This document shows positions 1-9,094 of a stretch of 64,000 nt of DNA, piece after piece. The stretch spans positions 3,228,001-3,292,000 of the forward strand of contig NC_014248.1 of the NCBI RefSeq assembly GCF_000196515.1, in the 5' to 3' direction. The position numbers and the translations under genes were made by a program. Under the pieces are notes generated by a model. That model was not told the origin of the DNA. It saw nothing but the letters and a program-made list of their open reading frames with translations, and ran no database searches. Positions within the stretch are counted from its first letter, which is position 1. Every line of letters begins with the position of its first letter. This stretch comes from 'Nostoc azollae' 0708. Lineage in GTDB: Bacteria > Cyanobacteriota > Cyanobacteriia > Cyanobacteriales > Nostocaceae.

Positions 1-94
1 TGTCTAGTCCGCTCACTTCGTGACCTTTAGCAATTAATAAAGAAGGTAGTAAAGAACCGAGATATCCTTCTGTTCCTGTGACTAATATTTTCAT
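1..94 (-). CDS. NAD-dependent epimerase/dehydratase, N-terminus (runs off window)
   Basis: Reading leftward from the ATG at 94, the first 31 residues begin MKILVTGTEGYLGSLL. This is the beta-alpha-beta dinucleotide-binding fold with the GxxGYLG signature of extended short-chain dehydrogenases (sugar-nucleotide epimerases and dehydratases). The rest lies outside the window. It follows rfbF and lhgO on the same strand, which fits a role in nucleotide-sugar conversion for surface polysaccharide. CDP-glucose 4,6-dehydratase is one possibility, but only the NAD site is visible and the substrate cannot be assigned. Confidence 0.75.
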   Translation of the reverse strand, partial: MKILVTGTEGYLGSLLPSLLIAKGHEVSGLD

Positions 95-228
95 GATTTT
101 TAAATATCTTGAGGTATGGAGTTACTTTTGGTTTCAGATGTAGAGCATGACTAATTAACCGCAAATTAACATAGATTAATACGGATGAAATTTTCCACAA
201 ATTCCCATTCTAAATTTGGTTTAGGCTA

Positions 229-1452
229 CTAAGCTTTGTAAATGAGACTGTTCCGATGTAAATGAGACTGTTGCGATATTTGAGTGACAATCGCTTTACC
301 AATTTCTAGAGAAGATGTAGCTGCGGGAGAGGGTGCATTGCAAACATGAATGGAGTTATCACCTTGGATGATTAAAAAATCGTCTACTAATGAGCCATTA
401 TTCATTAATGCTTGGGCGCGAACTCCTCCATGGGTTGGGACTAAATCTTCTGCTTGAACTTCGGGAATTAGTTTTTGCAAACTTCTCACAAAGGCGGCTT
501 TACTAAAGGAACGAATAATTTCTTGAATGCCTTCGTCAGCGTGTTTGGCGGCTAGTTTCCAGAATCCCGGATAGGTGATTACTTCGGCAAAATCTCTCAG
601 GTCAAAATCGGTTTTCTTATAACCTTCGCGTTTGAGACTGAGAACTGCATTTGGCCCTGCGTGAACGCTATTGTCAATCATGCGCGTGAAGTGAACACCC
701 AAAAAGGGAAAGTCCGGGTTAGGAACTGGGTAAATCAAGGTTTTGACGAGATAGCATTTTGCGGGTGTGAGTTCGTAGTATTCACCACGGAACGGGACGA
801 TTTTTGCTTGGGGATTTACTTTACCTAATTTTGCAATGCGATCACTATGCAATCCGGCACAATTGATCACAAATTTAGTTTCAAAATTACCCTTGCTGGT
901 ATCAATTACTTGGTTTTTACCTCTTTGGAAGATTTGGTTAACTTTGGTATTGAGGCATAAATCTCCCCCTTGTTTTTGAATAACTTCAGCGTATTTTAAA
1001 CAAACTTGTTTGTAATTAACAATGCCTGTAGATAATACGCGAATTCCACCTACACAACTAACATGAGGCTCAATCTCTTTAACTTCTTCGGGACTAATTC
1101 TTTGCAGTGCTATGCCGTTATCTAAACCTCGTTTGTAGAGGTTCTCTAAACGTGGGAGTTCTTGTGATTCTGTGGCTACAATCACTTTACCACAAAGGTC
1201 ATGCTCAATATCATGCTTTTGGCAGAATTCAACCATTGAACGACTGCCTTCACGGCAAAATTGAGCTTTAAAGGTGCCTGGTTTGTAGTAAATTCCCGAA
1301 TGAATTACGCCGCTATTATTACCTGTTTGGTGAAATGCCCATTGACTTTCTTTTTCTAAGACTAAAATCTTGGCATGGGGATAGCGATCGCCTAAAGCCA
1401 TAGCTGTAGAAAGTCCAACTATCCCCCCACCAATAATCGTAAAATCATACAT
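229..1452 (-). CDS. lhgO: L-2-hydroxyglutarate oxidase (LhgO family FAD enzyme)
   Basis: The 407-residue protein opens with an FAD-binding motif (FTIIGGGIVGLSTA). Next come the family's HQTGNNSGVIHSGIYY segment, a second nucleotide-contact region (FVINCAGLHSD) and a C-terminal GGVRAQ. This is the DAO-fold L-2-hydroxyglutarate oxidase/dehydrogenase family at its normal length. The enzyme oxidises L-2-hydroxyglutarate to 2-oxoglutarate and passes electrons on. It lies 177 bp downstream of rfbF and upstream of an epimerase gene, all on the minus strand. In that setting the true substrate could be another 2-hydroxy acid or sugar acid. Family call is firm; substrate is inferred. Confidence 0.85.
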   Translation of the reverse strand: MYDFTIIGGGIVGLSTAMALGDRYPHAKILVLEKESQWAFHQTGNNSGVIHSGIYYKPGTFKAQFCREGSRSMVEFCQKHDIEHDLCGKVIVATESQELPRLENLYKRGLDNGIALQRISPEEVKEIEPHVSCVGGIRVLSTGIVNYKQVCLKYAEVIQKQGGDLCLNTKVNQIFQRGKNQVIDTSKGNFETKFVINCAGLHSDRIAKLGKVNPQAKIVPFRGEYYELTPAKCYLVKTLIYPVPNPDFPFLGVHFTRMIDNSVHAGPNAVLSLKREGYKKTDFDLRDFAEVITYPGFWKLAAKHADEGIQEIIRSFSKAAFVRSLQKLIPEVQAEDLVPTHGGVRAQALMNNGSLVDDFLIIQGDNSIHVCNAPSPAATSSLEIGKAIVTQISQQSHLHRNSLIYKA

Positions 1453-1629
1453 TAGTAATTTTTCCCCAATCGAAAATCTAAGTTCTAAAATCTACTATTG
1501 TCAGCACTTATGCAACTCATATATTAGTATGGTGTATCAGATGTTGAGAATCTGTTGATATTAGCCAATATATCACGGCTGAATCACCCTAGGACTTTAG
1601 TGTGAAACTTCGAGAAATCCTAATTTTTA

Positions 1630-2403
1630 TTACCACACTTTCCAAGGCGCTTCATCATTTTCCCATAGCCCTTCTAAGTATTGTTTATCTCTTAAAGTAT
1701 CCATTGGTTGCCAAAACCCATTATGTCTAAAAGCTGAAAGTTGTTCCATATCAGCTAATTTTTCCAATGGCTCTTGTTCCCAAACGGTAGATTCATCAGT
1801 AATGAAGTTAATTACTTCAGGTTCAAGCACAAAATAACCGCCATTAATCCACGCACCGTCGCCTTCCGGTTTTTCTCTAAAACTAGTAATTCTAGTTTGC
1901 TCTTGTCCTAGGGAAATTGCACCAAACCTTCCTACTGGTTGGACTGCGCTTAATGTTGCTAACGTTTTTTGTTCTTTATGAAACTTTATGAGTTCAGTGA
2001 TATTTACATCACTAACACCATCACCATAAGTAAAGCAAAAAGTTTCATTACCAATATGTTCTCTGACTTTTCTTAAACGTCCACCTGTCATGGTATTATC
2101 ACCTGTATTAACTAAGGTAACTCGCCAGGGTTCAGCATACCCAGAATGTATACTCATCTGGTTAAAGCGCATATCAAAAGTCACATCTGACATATATAAG
2201 AAGTAGTTAGCAAAATACTCCTTGATGATGTAACCTTTGTACCCGCAACAGATGATAAATTCATTAATACCATGAGCCGAATATATCTTCATGATATGCC
2301 AGAGAATTGGCTTACCTCCAATCTCAACCATCGGCTTCGGCCTGATACTCGTTTCTTCACTGAGGCGTGTACCCAGTCCGCCAGCCAAAATCACTGCTTT
2401 CAT
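1630..2403 (-). CDS. rfbF: Glucose-1-phosphate cytidylyltransferase
   Basis: The 257-residue protein starts [19 protein letters not shown], the nucleotidyltransferase signature, followed by [18 protein letters not shown]. It makes CDP-glucose from glucose-1-phosphate and CTP, the first step toward CDP-linked deoxysugars of O-antigen or exopolysaccharide. The length matches the RfbF family, and residues such as [13 protein letters not shown] and the ending [15 protein letters not shown] are typical. It is the first gene of the minus-strand group rfbF-lhgO-epimerase. The 460 bp AT-rich region upstream probably holds its promoter. Confidence 0.92.
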   Translation of the reverse strand: MKAVILAGGLGTRLSEETSIRPKPMVEIGGKPILWHIMKIYSAHGINEFIICCGYKGYIIKEYFANYFLYMSDVTFDMRFNQMSIHSGYAEPWRVTLVNTGDNTMTGGRLRKVREHIGNETFCFTYGDGVSDVNITELIKFHKEQKTLATLSAVQPVGRFGAISLGQEQTRITSFREKPEGDGAWINGGYFVLEPEVINFITDESTVWEQEPLEKLADMEQLSAFRHNGFWQPMDTLRDKQYLEGLWENDEAPWKVW

Positions 2404-2866
2404 GCAATCACCTTAAAGATTTATTTTATTTAGGTTATTATTTGAGTTTTTAGGGATGAGGAGGATGCACCACAAATAGAGGAATAATCTAGATAAAAAA
2501 TCAACTTCTATACACTTCTCTCTATGACTAACCTAGAAATAATTTAACTGGAAACTGCTGAAAAATTATCAAGAATTAGTAAATTTAAGATATTTTATAT
2601 GTAAAAAAGTAAAAAATTTATGAACACCAGTGGTTATACCTCACATATATACATTTAATGAAGATTAATAAATTTAATATAAATTAAATACCCTCTAACT
2701 AATATTAAGTATCTTGAGAGGGGTAGTTTGTAAGTATTGAAGGTTGAGTGTAAAGATTTATTCGTGATAGGGTAGTGTGGGGTTAGCCATGAGGTAGGAG
2801 TTATAAATAGGTCAGAATAGTCTCAAATCTGAAAAAGTTTTTGATTGTTATCTGTCACCGACTATA
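2404..2866. other. AT-rich intergenic region
   Basis: No credible coding frame. The stretch is very AT-rich between two minus-strand genes. It contains a weak inverted repeat (ACCCTCT near 2690 and AGAGGGGT near 2716) that could act as a terminator for the kinase gene. Nothing else is seen. Confidence 0.4.
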
Positions 2867-5062
2867 TCAAGGTTGAACTTGGTTAAAACTTGTGGAACTT
2901 TGGAATAAAGTATCACACTTTTTGGAGACAATAACACAAATATTACTGAGGGCTTGCTGGTAGTTATCCATATCCTCATCTTCAAGGTAAATTTGAGCGG
3001 ATTTTTCTAAATCTTCAATGGCTTGAGCATGGTTTTGTTGGACTGTATTTTCACCGTATTGTGCTAGTTCATAATGAACCATACCCCGTTTGAGATAAAC
3101 TTTAGCCATGCGTGGATTGATATTTATTGCTTGGGTAAAATCTACAATTGCCTGTTTATATTCTCTAGCATAATTACTGCTATATTGGGCAAATTGATAA
3201 CGGGCAAGACCACGCTGAAAATAAGCTTCTGCTTTGGAGGTATTGAGTTTAATTGCTTCAGTAAAATCTGCAATAGATTTCTGGTATTCGTGTTGATAAT
3301 TACTGCTATATTTAGCCATTTGAGAACGCACAATACCTCGTCTAATATAAGCTTCAGTATCACGTACATTGATGTGAATAGCAGTGTTGAAATTGTTGAT
3401 AGCTTTTTGATATTCTTGTTCAGGGTCGCTACTATAATCAGCCAGCATATAATAAGCATTACCCCTATTGACTAGTGCTTTCACTTCCTGGGGATTAATT
3501 TTTAGCGCCTGGTTATAGTCTGCTAATGCTCCTTCATAATCGTTCAGATTATAGCGGGCATTACCTCTATTGATATAGAACTTAGAAAAAGTAGATTTTT
3601 TTTTAATTCCTTGGGTGAAATTTTCGATTGCTTGTTCATAGTCTCGCTTTTGATAAGCTTCATTACCCCGGTCATAGTAATCAATAAAGGTGAGACTGTC
3701 AGTCTGAATACTATTATTTCCTAAGTGAGATATTAAGGATTGTTGGGTATAAGGATTTTGGGAAATAAAAGGACGAGTGAATTTAATCATTATGTCGAGA
3801 TATCCTAATAAACCAAAACCTAACAAGCAAAAAATAATAGTATAAAACCTTGTTTTGTTTGGTTTTTTAGCTGCTTGATAAGCAGAAAGATTGGCAGTAA
3901 GTATTGGTTGCCAATGATGTAGAGGAGATGGAGAAATAGCTGGCTTGCGTATACGAGGAATTGGGAGATGGTACTTTTTAGATTTGCAACGTGGTTTGAG
4001 ATGCTCTCCACAAGCGATCGCCTCCAGTGATGGAAAAGGATCACGTCCACCTAATTGGGAAGCACGTTCACACCAAGGACATTTATTGAGGTGATTATGG
4101 TAAAGATGCTGGGGGTTTAGAGAACAAGTGACAAGACTCTCCTCAGCCTCTGCGATCGCAGATAACCAGGTTTGAGCAGTAGGACGCAATTGAGGACTGT
4201 TGTGACCATCTTCAAAACAACGCACAAACAGTTCCTGTAAACGGGGATGAAGCATCTGCCAAGCAGGTGCAATAGGAGTAGGTAAATAGGGAACTTTCTG
4301 CTTTTGACTGTAAGTAAAATGACCAGCAACTATTCTGGCTTCATAACCCGGTGGATCAAATAAACCTTGAAAAATTCCAGAAAATGGGTGAGTACCTTCC
4401 ATTAATAATTGAAATATTAGCACTGCTAACCCAAATAAATCATGATGACTTTCCCGATCATAGTCAGCAAAAGTTTTATTCTGTAATTCTGAAGGTGTAT
4501 ACTCCGGTTTACCTACTGAACAACGATAGACAATATTTTTCTCTGGATCACGTACTTGAAATGAATCTGTATCTACTAAGGTTATTAATGCAGTATTACT
4601 CACCAGAATATTTGATTCATTTACGTCCCCAATGCAGTATTGGCTGGCGTGTAGAGCTGCAAAAGCGGCCGATAGATTGCGAGCAGTACGCAATAAATAT
4701 TGATAATTAAATAATGGGAAATTTTGACGTCGGTTCCCCGGATTGTAAAAATCCATAATCGGCCGCATTCCCCGAATGCGCGGCATTAAAAAGCCAATGA
4801 TACTACCGCTACCATCCACAGCTTCCAACAATTCCTGTGGCCAAGCGATGGAAATATGCCCCAAATTAGCTGTAGGGTTTTCGGGGGGATTAGCTATCAT
4901 GGCCTGAAGTTTTTGAGCATAGGTATCAATTGGCTTATGATAAATTTTTGCCACTAAATTTTCATCTGATGGCACTGTATAGACACAAGCTTCACCGCCA
5001 CGCCCCAAACTAACAGTGAGATTGAGAGTTTCTTGCTTGGGAAGACAACGTAGTACCTGCAT
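2867..5062 (-). CDS. Atypical protein kinase with Cys cluster, TM segment and TPR repeats (TerY-P triad kinase)
   Basis: 731 residues. A kinase-like domain fills about 1-310. It has a glycine loop (LGRGGEACVY), a putative ATP lysine (LVAKIYH), a catalytic-loop equivalent GDVNESN in place of HRD..N, and a VDTD metal motif in place of DFG. A short cysteine cluster follows (C..LNKCPWC, around 297-320), then one hydrophobic segment near 408-428 (IIFCLLGFGLLGYL). The C-terminal third is at least five TPR units, several interspersed with YSS(D/N)...EYQ inserts. The gene lies 134 bp after a PP2C gene and behind a VWA gene, all minus strand. That arrangement matches the VWA/PP2C/kinase triad known from TerY-linked systems. 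Likely role: membrane-anchored phospho-signalling, with the TPRs as a partner platform. Confidence 0.8.
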   Translation of the reverse strand: MQVLRCLPKQETLNLTVSLGRGGEACVYTVPSDENLVAKIYHKPIDTYAQKLQAMIANPPENPTANLGHISIAWPQELLEAVDGSGSIIGFLMPRIRGMRPIMDFYNPGNRRQNFPLFNYQYLLRTARNLSAAFAALHASQYCIGDVNESNILVSNTALITLVDTDSFQVRDPEKNIVYRCSVGKPEYTPSELQNKTFADYDRESHHDLFGLAVLIFQLLMEGTHPFSGIFQGLFDPPGYEARIVAGHFTYSQKQKVPYLPTPIAPAWQMLHPRLQELFVRCFEDGHNSPQLRPTAQTWLSAIAEAEESLVTCSLNPQHLYHNHLNKCPWCERASQLGGRDPFPSLEAIACGEHLKPRCKSKKYHLPIPRIRKPAISPSPLHHWQPILTANLSAYQAAKKPNKTRFYTIIFCLLGFGLLGYLDIMIKFTRPFISQNPYTQQSLISHLGNNSIQTDSLTFIDYYDRGNEAYQKRDYEQAIENFTQGIKKKSTFSKFYINRGNARYNLNDYEGALADYNQALKINPQEVKALVNRGNAYYMLADYSSDPEQEYQKAINNFNTAIHINVRDTEAYIRRGIVRSQMAKYSSNYQHEYQKSIADFTEAIKLNTSKAEAYFQRGLARYQFAQYSSNYAREYKQAIVDFTQAININPRMAKVYLKRGMVHYELAQYGENTVQQNHAQAIEDLEKSAQIYLEDEDMDNYQQALSNICVIVSKKCDTLFQSSTSFNQVQP

Positions 5063-5196
5063 GGTGGAATATGTGCTTAAGAATGGTGGTTAAAATTAGT
5101 CAACAGTCAGGGAAATAGGGAACAGGATGTGATTTTTCGTGTTTATTCCTTTTGTAACGAGGGGGCTAAATACTTGTGACTGCGTTGTTTTTACCT

Positions 5197-5994
5197 TCAG
5201 GGCTTTCTTAATGCCGCTATAACCAAGGTCAAATCATCATCAGTCCTTTGGGTAATGCGCTCTGAACATAAAAACTTTATCAACTGTTCTTTGGCGATGG
5301 TCTTATCCTCGGCATTGGCGACAAAATCGAATAAAGGAAAGAAAAACGGTTTGTGCGGTTCACCCACTAGCATATTCAAAGCTAGCATTTGTAGTCCATC
5401 TGTAAGAACACTAAGATTCACTATTTCTTGCCGCAGTATTCTGAATTGTGCCGTATCTAAGGCATCAGGTGAAGTTAAAAATGTGGTTTCATTAATATAT
5501 TCACCGCTGCTAGGAATGGTCAGTGCTATTAGGTTGCCTCTGCTATCCTTAGCTACGGCTAAACCATCACCGATTTGGGCTACTGCTACAATTTTTGGTG
5601 TGGCGATCGCAATAATTAAGGTAGTAGCTAAATCATGGGGCTGATGGTGATACAAATCTGCCTGATCTTCTACTGCTTTTTTGGCTGCTAACATGGCATC
5701 AGTTAGCAAATCACGCAAAAAACCATCCTCAGCAAAGGTTTTATGGCTAATTTCACTGTGTGAGATATATTCTGTGGCTGTCTCTACAGCAATCATTGCT
5801 CCCATTTTTCCCAATGTTGCAGAACCTGCCCCATCTGCTGCTGCTATAACCAATACATTATTTGCTAATACTTGCCAATGGTGAGCATCCTGACATAACT
5901 GCTGGTTTTTAATGTGGCTCGTACCACACACAGATGCGGCTACTATCCGCCATTTAGTAATCTGTTTTGGTATGTTCATAAATTTGTTGTTCAC
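5197..5994 (-). CDS. PP2C-family protein phosphatase (TerY-P triad)
   Basis: 265 residues with the PP2C metal-binding pattern: QLCQDAHHW near residue 32, AAADGAGSA near 53, SVLTDGLQ near 195, and TDDDLTLV near the C-terminus. It is a single-domain PPM Ser/Thr phosphatase without membrane segments. It sits between the VWA gene (94 bp upstream) and the kinase-TPR gene (134 bp downstream) on one strand, so it probably removes phosphates set by that kinase. Close intergenic spacing suggests one transcript. The start at MNNKFMNIPK is plausible; MNIPK six codons in is an alternative. Confidence 0.85.
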   Translation of the reverse strand: MNNKFMNIPKQITKWRIVAASVCGTSHIKNQQLCQDAHHWQVLANNVLVIAAADGAGSATLGKMGAMIAVETATEYISHSEISHKTFAEDGFLRDLLTDAMLAAKKAVEDQADLYHHQPHDLATTLIIAIATPKIVAVAQIGDGLAVAKDSRGNLIALTIPSSGEYINETTFLTSPDALDTAQFRILRQEIVNLSVLTDGLQMLALNMLVGEPHKPFFFPLFDFVANAEDKTIAKEQLIKFLCSERITQRTDDDLTLVIAALRKP

Positions 5995-6088
5995 AGCTAA
6001 GTAGCTGTAATTTTAATTACCCCAACAGCACACAGTCAAGAGTTATCAGTTCTACCTGTTGCCTATTCCCTGCTATAATTGATAACTC

Positions 6089-6790
6089 CTAAACGGATCC
6101 CCAACCAATTGGTGGTAGTGCTACTTGCTCATCTACTTTGGAATGAGAGACGGCTGACATACTGGCTGAAAGCCAAACAAACATTTCAATAAAGTTTAAT
6201 CCTTGAAGTTTGATAGGAGCACGCACGGCTATTTGATTTAAACGGGTCATATTCGCATTTTCTACTCCTACCGTAAAAAAGGCAACTCGTTTATTCGCTT
6301 CATCTCCTTGTAGACGCTGTACAGCTTGCTCAATCACATTATCTAGCTCACCTTGCGGCTCACCATCTGTAATCATAAATACCCAAGGACGGTAATAAGC
6401 AATCCCATTAGTACGATACTGGGATTTACGTTCTTGAATTATTTCTAAAGATTTATTAATTCCAGCCCCCATTGTTGTTAGCCCTTGGGCTGTTAGAATA
6501 GGTGGGTTGAACTGGTCTGCGGTTACAAAATCTTGCACCACATTAACATGACTATCAAATGTGATAATTGCTACTTCTACCCTTCTAGCTGCCAAGGAAT
6601 TTTTTACTAGTTCATCCTTAAAAGTTAGCAGACCCTGATTTAGAGCCTCAATTCGTTCTCCTTGCATTGATCCAGATGTGTCTAGCAATAGCACACAGGG
6701 ACAACGTGGTTCTGGATTTTCTGCAAATTCTACGACTTCATCTAATTTTAGCGTATCCAGCATAACCTTTTGTGTTATGTTATAGTCCAA
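6089..6790 (-). CDS. VWA-domain protein, TerY-like
   Basis: 233 residues, essentially one von Willebrand A domain with an intact MIDAS: LLDTSGSM near residue 37, a threonine in the GLTTMG segment near 104, and MITDGEPQG near 139. It resembles the cytoplasmic TerY-type VWA proteins that accompany tellurite-resistance and stress genes. It is the first gene of the VWA-PP2C-kinase run. No TerC/TerD/TerZ gene is present in the window. It is inferred to bind or scaffold the kinase/phosphatase pair in a metal-dependent way. Confidence 0.85.
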   Translation of the reverse strand: MDYNITQKVMLDTLKLDEVVEFAENPEPRCPCVLLLDTSGSMQGERIEALNQGLLTFKDELVKNSLAARRVEVAIITFDSHVNVVQDFVTADQFNPPILTAQGLTTMGAGINKSLEIIQERKSQYRTNGIAYYRPWVFMITDGEPQGELDNVIEQAVQRLQGDEANKRVAFFTVGVENANMTRLNQIAVRAPIKLQGLNFIEMFVWLSASMSAVSHSKVDEQVALPPIGWGSV

Positions 6791-7222
6791 CGTTTTAATT
6801 TCCTTTTCTCAAAGTATATAGTTTCCTAGACTAGTACGACTAGAACTATGGTATTTTGCTCTAGAGCGCTTAAATTTCATTAATTCAATTATTCTCACCA
6901 AATTCTCTATTTCAGGAAACTTGAATCACCATATACTTTAGTAGAGGCGAATGATTAGGAGGTATGAACATTACCTGTTGTAGTGGAGCTACCATAATTT
7001 ATTTTCAACAAATTAAGAATATAATAATCAATATATACATTTACATAAAGAAAAATTTTAAAGATTTTATGTGGAAAATTTCCTGATTCAAGACCCCTAA
7101 GTAATCATAATTAAGTGGGTAATTTGCTGATTATTACTATGTAAAAATGGAAACTGGTCTTCGCTTTTATATAACATAAAATTTACCGATATATAATTGG
7201 TTGATAGAGAAATATAGCAGGG
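6791..7222. other. Intergenic region between divergent genes
   Basis: About 430 bp without a credible gene. It separates the minus-strand VWA triad from the plus-strand response regulator and must contain both promoters. It is AT-rich, with no clear operator seen. Confidence 0.4.
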
Positions 7223-7370
7223 AGTAAGCATTCAGCTAATGCCTAACGGCACGCTACGCGAACAGCCATAAGCAGTCAGCTTTTTCAGGCTAACGCCCGC
7301 CAAAAATACTTATTTGATAATCAACCAATTTGTCAAACATTCTGACTCCTGACTCCTGACTCCTGAATTC
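7223..7370 (+). repeat. Dispersed repeat, copy A (pairs with 36850-36994)
   Basis: This roughly 145 bp segment is the inverted copy of 36850-36994. Shared blocks include GCTGACTGCT..TGGCTGTTCGC, GCATTAG.TGAATGCTTAC and a run of three TCAGGAG heptamers. The two copies differ at scattered positions. It lies in the 5' region of the response regulator gene. A MITE-like or STRR-associated repeat family is likely. Confidence 0.85.
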
Positions 7371-7452
7371 TTACAGAAGGAAAGACAATACTTAACCCCA
7401 AAATTCCTCTTTCTCAATAGAAAGTTAAGTTCTTAGAGAAAACTGTAAAAAT

Positions 7453-8820
7453 ATGAATAATACTGGCACATTTAGCAAACTATCTCCTGAACGTCTATTA
7501 AGACAGTTAACTAATTCCTCTGATACTACTTGTTTACAGGTTTCGCACAACTCAGTACTGTGGTCAATATACTTAGAGCAAGGTAAAATTATTTATGCTA
7601 CCCATTCAGTAGAACCTTTTGATAGATTAGAACGACATATACGTCGTCTGAATCAGCAAATTTCTCCACTAACTAATGAAGTTCGTGTACAATTACGCTT
7701 GACTTTTGAACCTGATTGGCAAACTCAGTTAAGCAAACCTGAGTATGATTTACTGAGTGAACCGCCAGAATATCAAGGAATTCACTGGCTAGTGACGCAA
7801 AAACATTTACCTTCTCACCAGGCAGCATTACTAATTCAAGAGTTAGTAAAAGAAGTAATTGAATCATTTATGTTGATGAAAGAAGCAACCTATGTATTAA
7901 CAGAACGAGTAAAGAGCCTTCCTAAACTTTGCAAGTTGGATACAGAAAACATTATAGACATTTGCCAAAAGCGTTTACAAAGTTGGCAATCCTGCGCTCC
8001 GCAAATATCTTCTCCCTATCAGCGTCCATACTTGTTGATTAACAGCAGGTTTTATAACAAACAACTACCAGAATTACAGCAGAATATGACAACTTGGATG
8101 AAGGGCTTTAGCCTGCGTCATTTGGCTGTAATTATGAATGTAGATGAAGTAGAACTGGCTCGAACTTTATACCCTTATATACTTCAGGGTTCGGTTATTC
8201 TCCATGAACCAGACCCTCCATTTGATCAATTGCCTAAGACTTTTGAAGATGTTTCTATATCTTCTACATATAGCACACTAGTAATTAATGAGGAAGAATC
8301 TGATGTAGAAGCGTTAGCAGATGATAATCCTGCTGTAGAAAACCATGTACCTGAAATTTCTACTTTACGAACAGAGAACCATAAGCAACTAAACATACTA
8401 AATAACATAGAGGCTGAAAACGAAACCGTAAATACGACTACTATAAGTCCTAAGGAAACCTACAAAATTATCTCTGTAGATGATAGTCCAACCATTCTTA
8501 AAGAAATCAGCCGTTGTTTAGAAGGTGAAAATGTTGCGGTAGTCACGATTAATGATCCAATCAAAGCAGTTATGTCTATTATTAGACATAAACCGGATTT
8601 GATTTTGTTGGATCTCAATATGGCAGGAATTGATGGTTATGAGTTATGTAAAATAATCCGTAATAATTCAATGTTTCAGGAAATTCCCATTATTTTTGTT
8701 ACAGGAAGCAAAGGAATTGTTGATAAAGTAAAAGCCCGAATGGTGGGAGCCTCTGGTTATTTAACTAAACCTTTTACTCCTACTGAGTTGGTAAAAATGA
8801 TTTTTATGCATTTGGCATAA
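7453..8820 (+). CDS. PATAN-domain response regulator (PatA/PixG-like)
   Basis: 455 residues. The N-terminal half (about 1-270) resembles the cyanobacterial DUF4388/PATAN module seen in PatA, PixG and other phototaxis or cell-pattern regulators (opening GTFSKLSPERLLRQL, with YLEQGKIIYATH). A low-complexity linker covers about 280-335. The C-terminus is a receiver domain with acidic pocket VDDS near 340, phosphoacceptor Asp387 in LILLDLNM, a Thr in FVTGS and Lys439 in LTKPF. The C-terminal receiver order is typical of this family. No chemotaxis cluster is adjacent, so it is an orphan. It probably receives phosphate from a hybrid kinase to control motility or pattern; the exact output is unknown. 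Confidence 0.82.
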   Translation: MNNTGTFSKLSPERLLRQLTNSSDTTCLQVSHNSVLWSIYLEQGKIIYATHSVEPFDRLERHIRRLNQQISPLTNEVRVQLRLTFEPDWQTQLSKPEYDLLSEPPEYQGIHWLVTQKHLPSHQAALLIQELVKEVIESFMLMKEATYVLTERVKSLPKLCKLDTENIIDICQKRLQSWQSCAPQISSPYQRPYLLINSRFYNKQLPELQQNMTTWMKGFSLRHLAVIMNVDEVELARTLYPYILQGSVILHEPDPPFDQLPKTFEDVSISSTYSTLVINEEESDVEALADDNPAVENHVPEISTLRTENHKQLNILNNIEAENETVNTTTISPKETYKIISVDDSPTILKEISRCLEGENVAVVTINDPIKAVMSIIRHKPDLILLDLNMAGIDGYELCKIIRNNSMFQEIPIIFVTGSKGIVDKVKARMVGASGYLTKPFTPTELVKMIFMHLA

Positions 8821-8937
8821 TTAACTAAAATTAACTAATCTCTTCTCAGAATCAGAACTTATAGAAATTAAGGATAAACAAGATGAAACTTAGGATTTAA
8901 ACTCTAATTTAACTCTAGAGGAGCAGATACAGCAGAA

Positions 8938-9018
8938 GTCAGGAGTCAGGAGTAAAACTCTCTTGCTGTCTAGGTTTCAATTTAGGTTCTGTACCTCATT
9001 GATCTGCAATATGCTGTA
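8938..9018 (+). repeat. Direct repeat upstream of the ABC ATPase gene
   Basis: Two TCAGGAG heptamers followed by about 66 bp (AAAACTCTCTTGCTGTCTAG to CAATATGCTGTA) that recur almost identically at 10446-10511, just after the ATPase gene. The pair brackets that gene in direct orientation. Confidence 0.9.
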
Positions 9019-9094
9019 AGGTCTAACTTTATGAAGTTTGAATTTCGTTGGTGTAACCTGTTGTAATCACTATTTTGAATTGGTATAATTACCT

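Noticed and set aside
3074-3475. 133-codon plus-strand frame
   Set aside because: Antisense shadow of the TPR-coding region of the kinase gene; the repeats generate periodic open frames.
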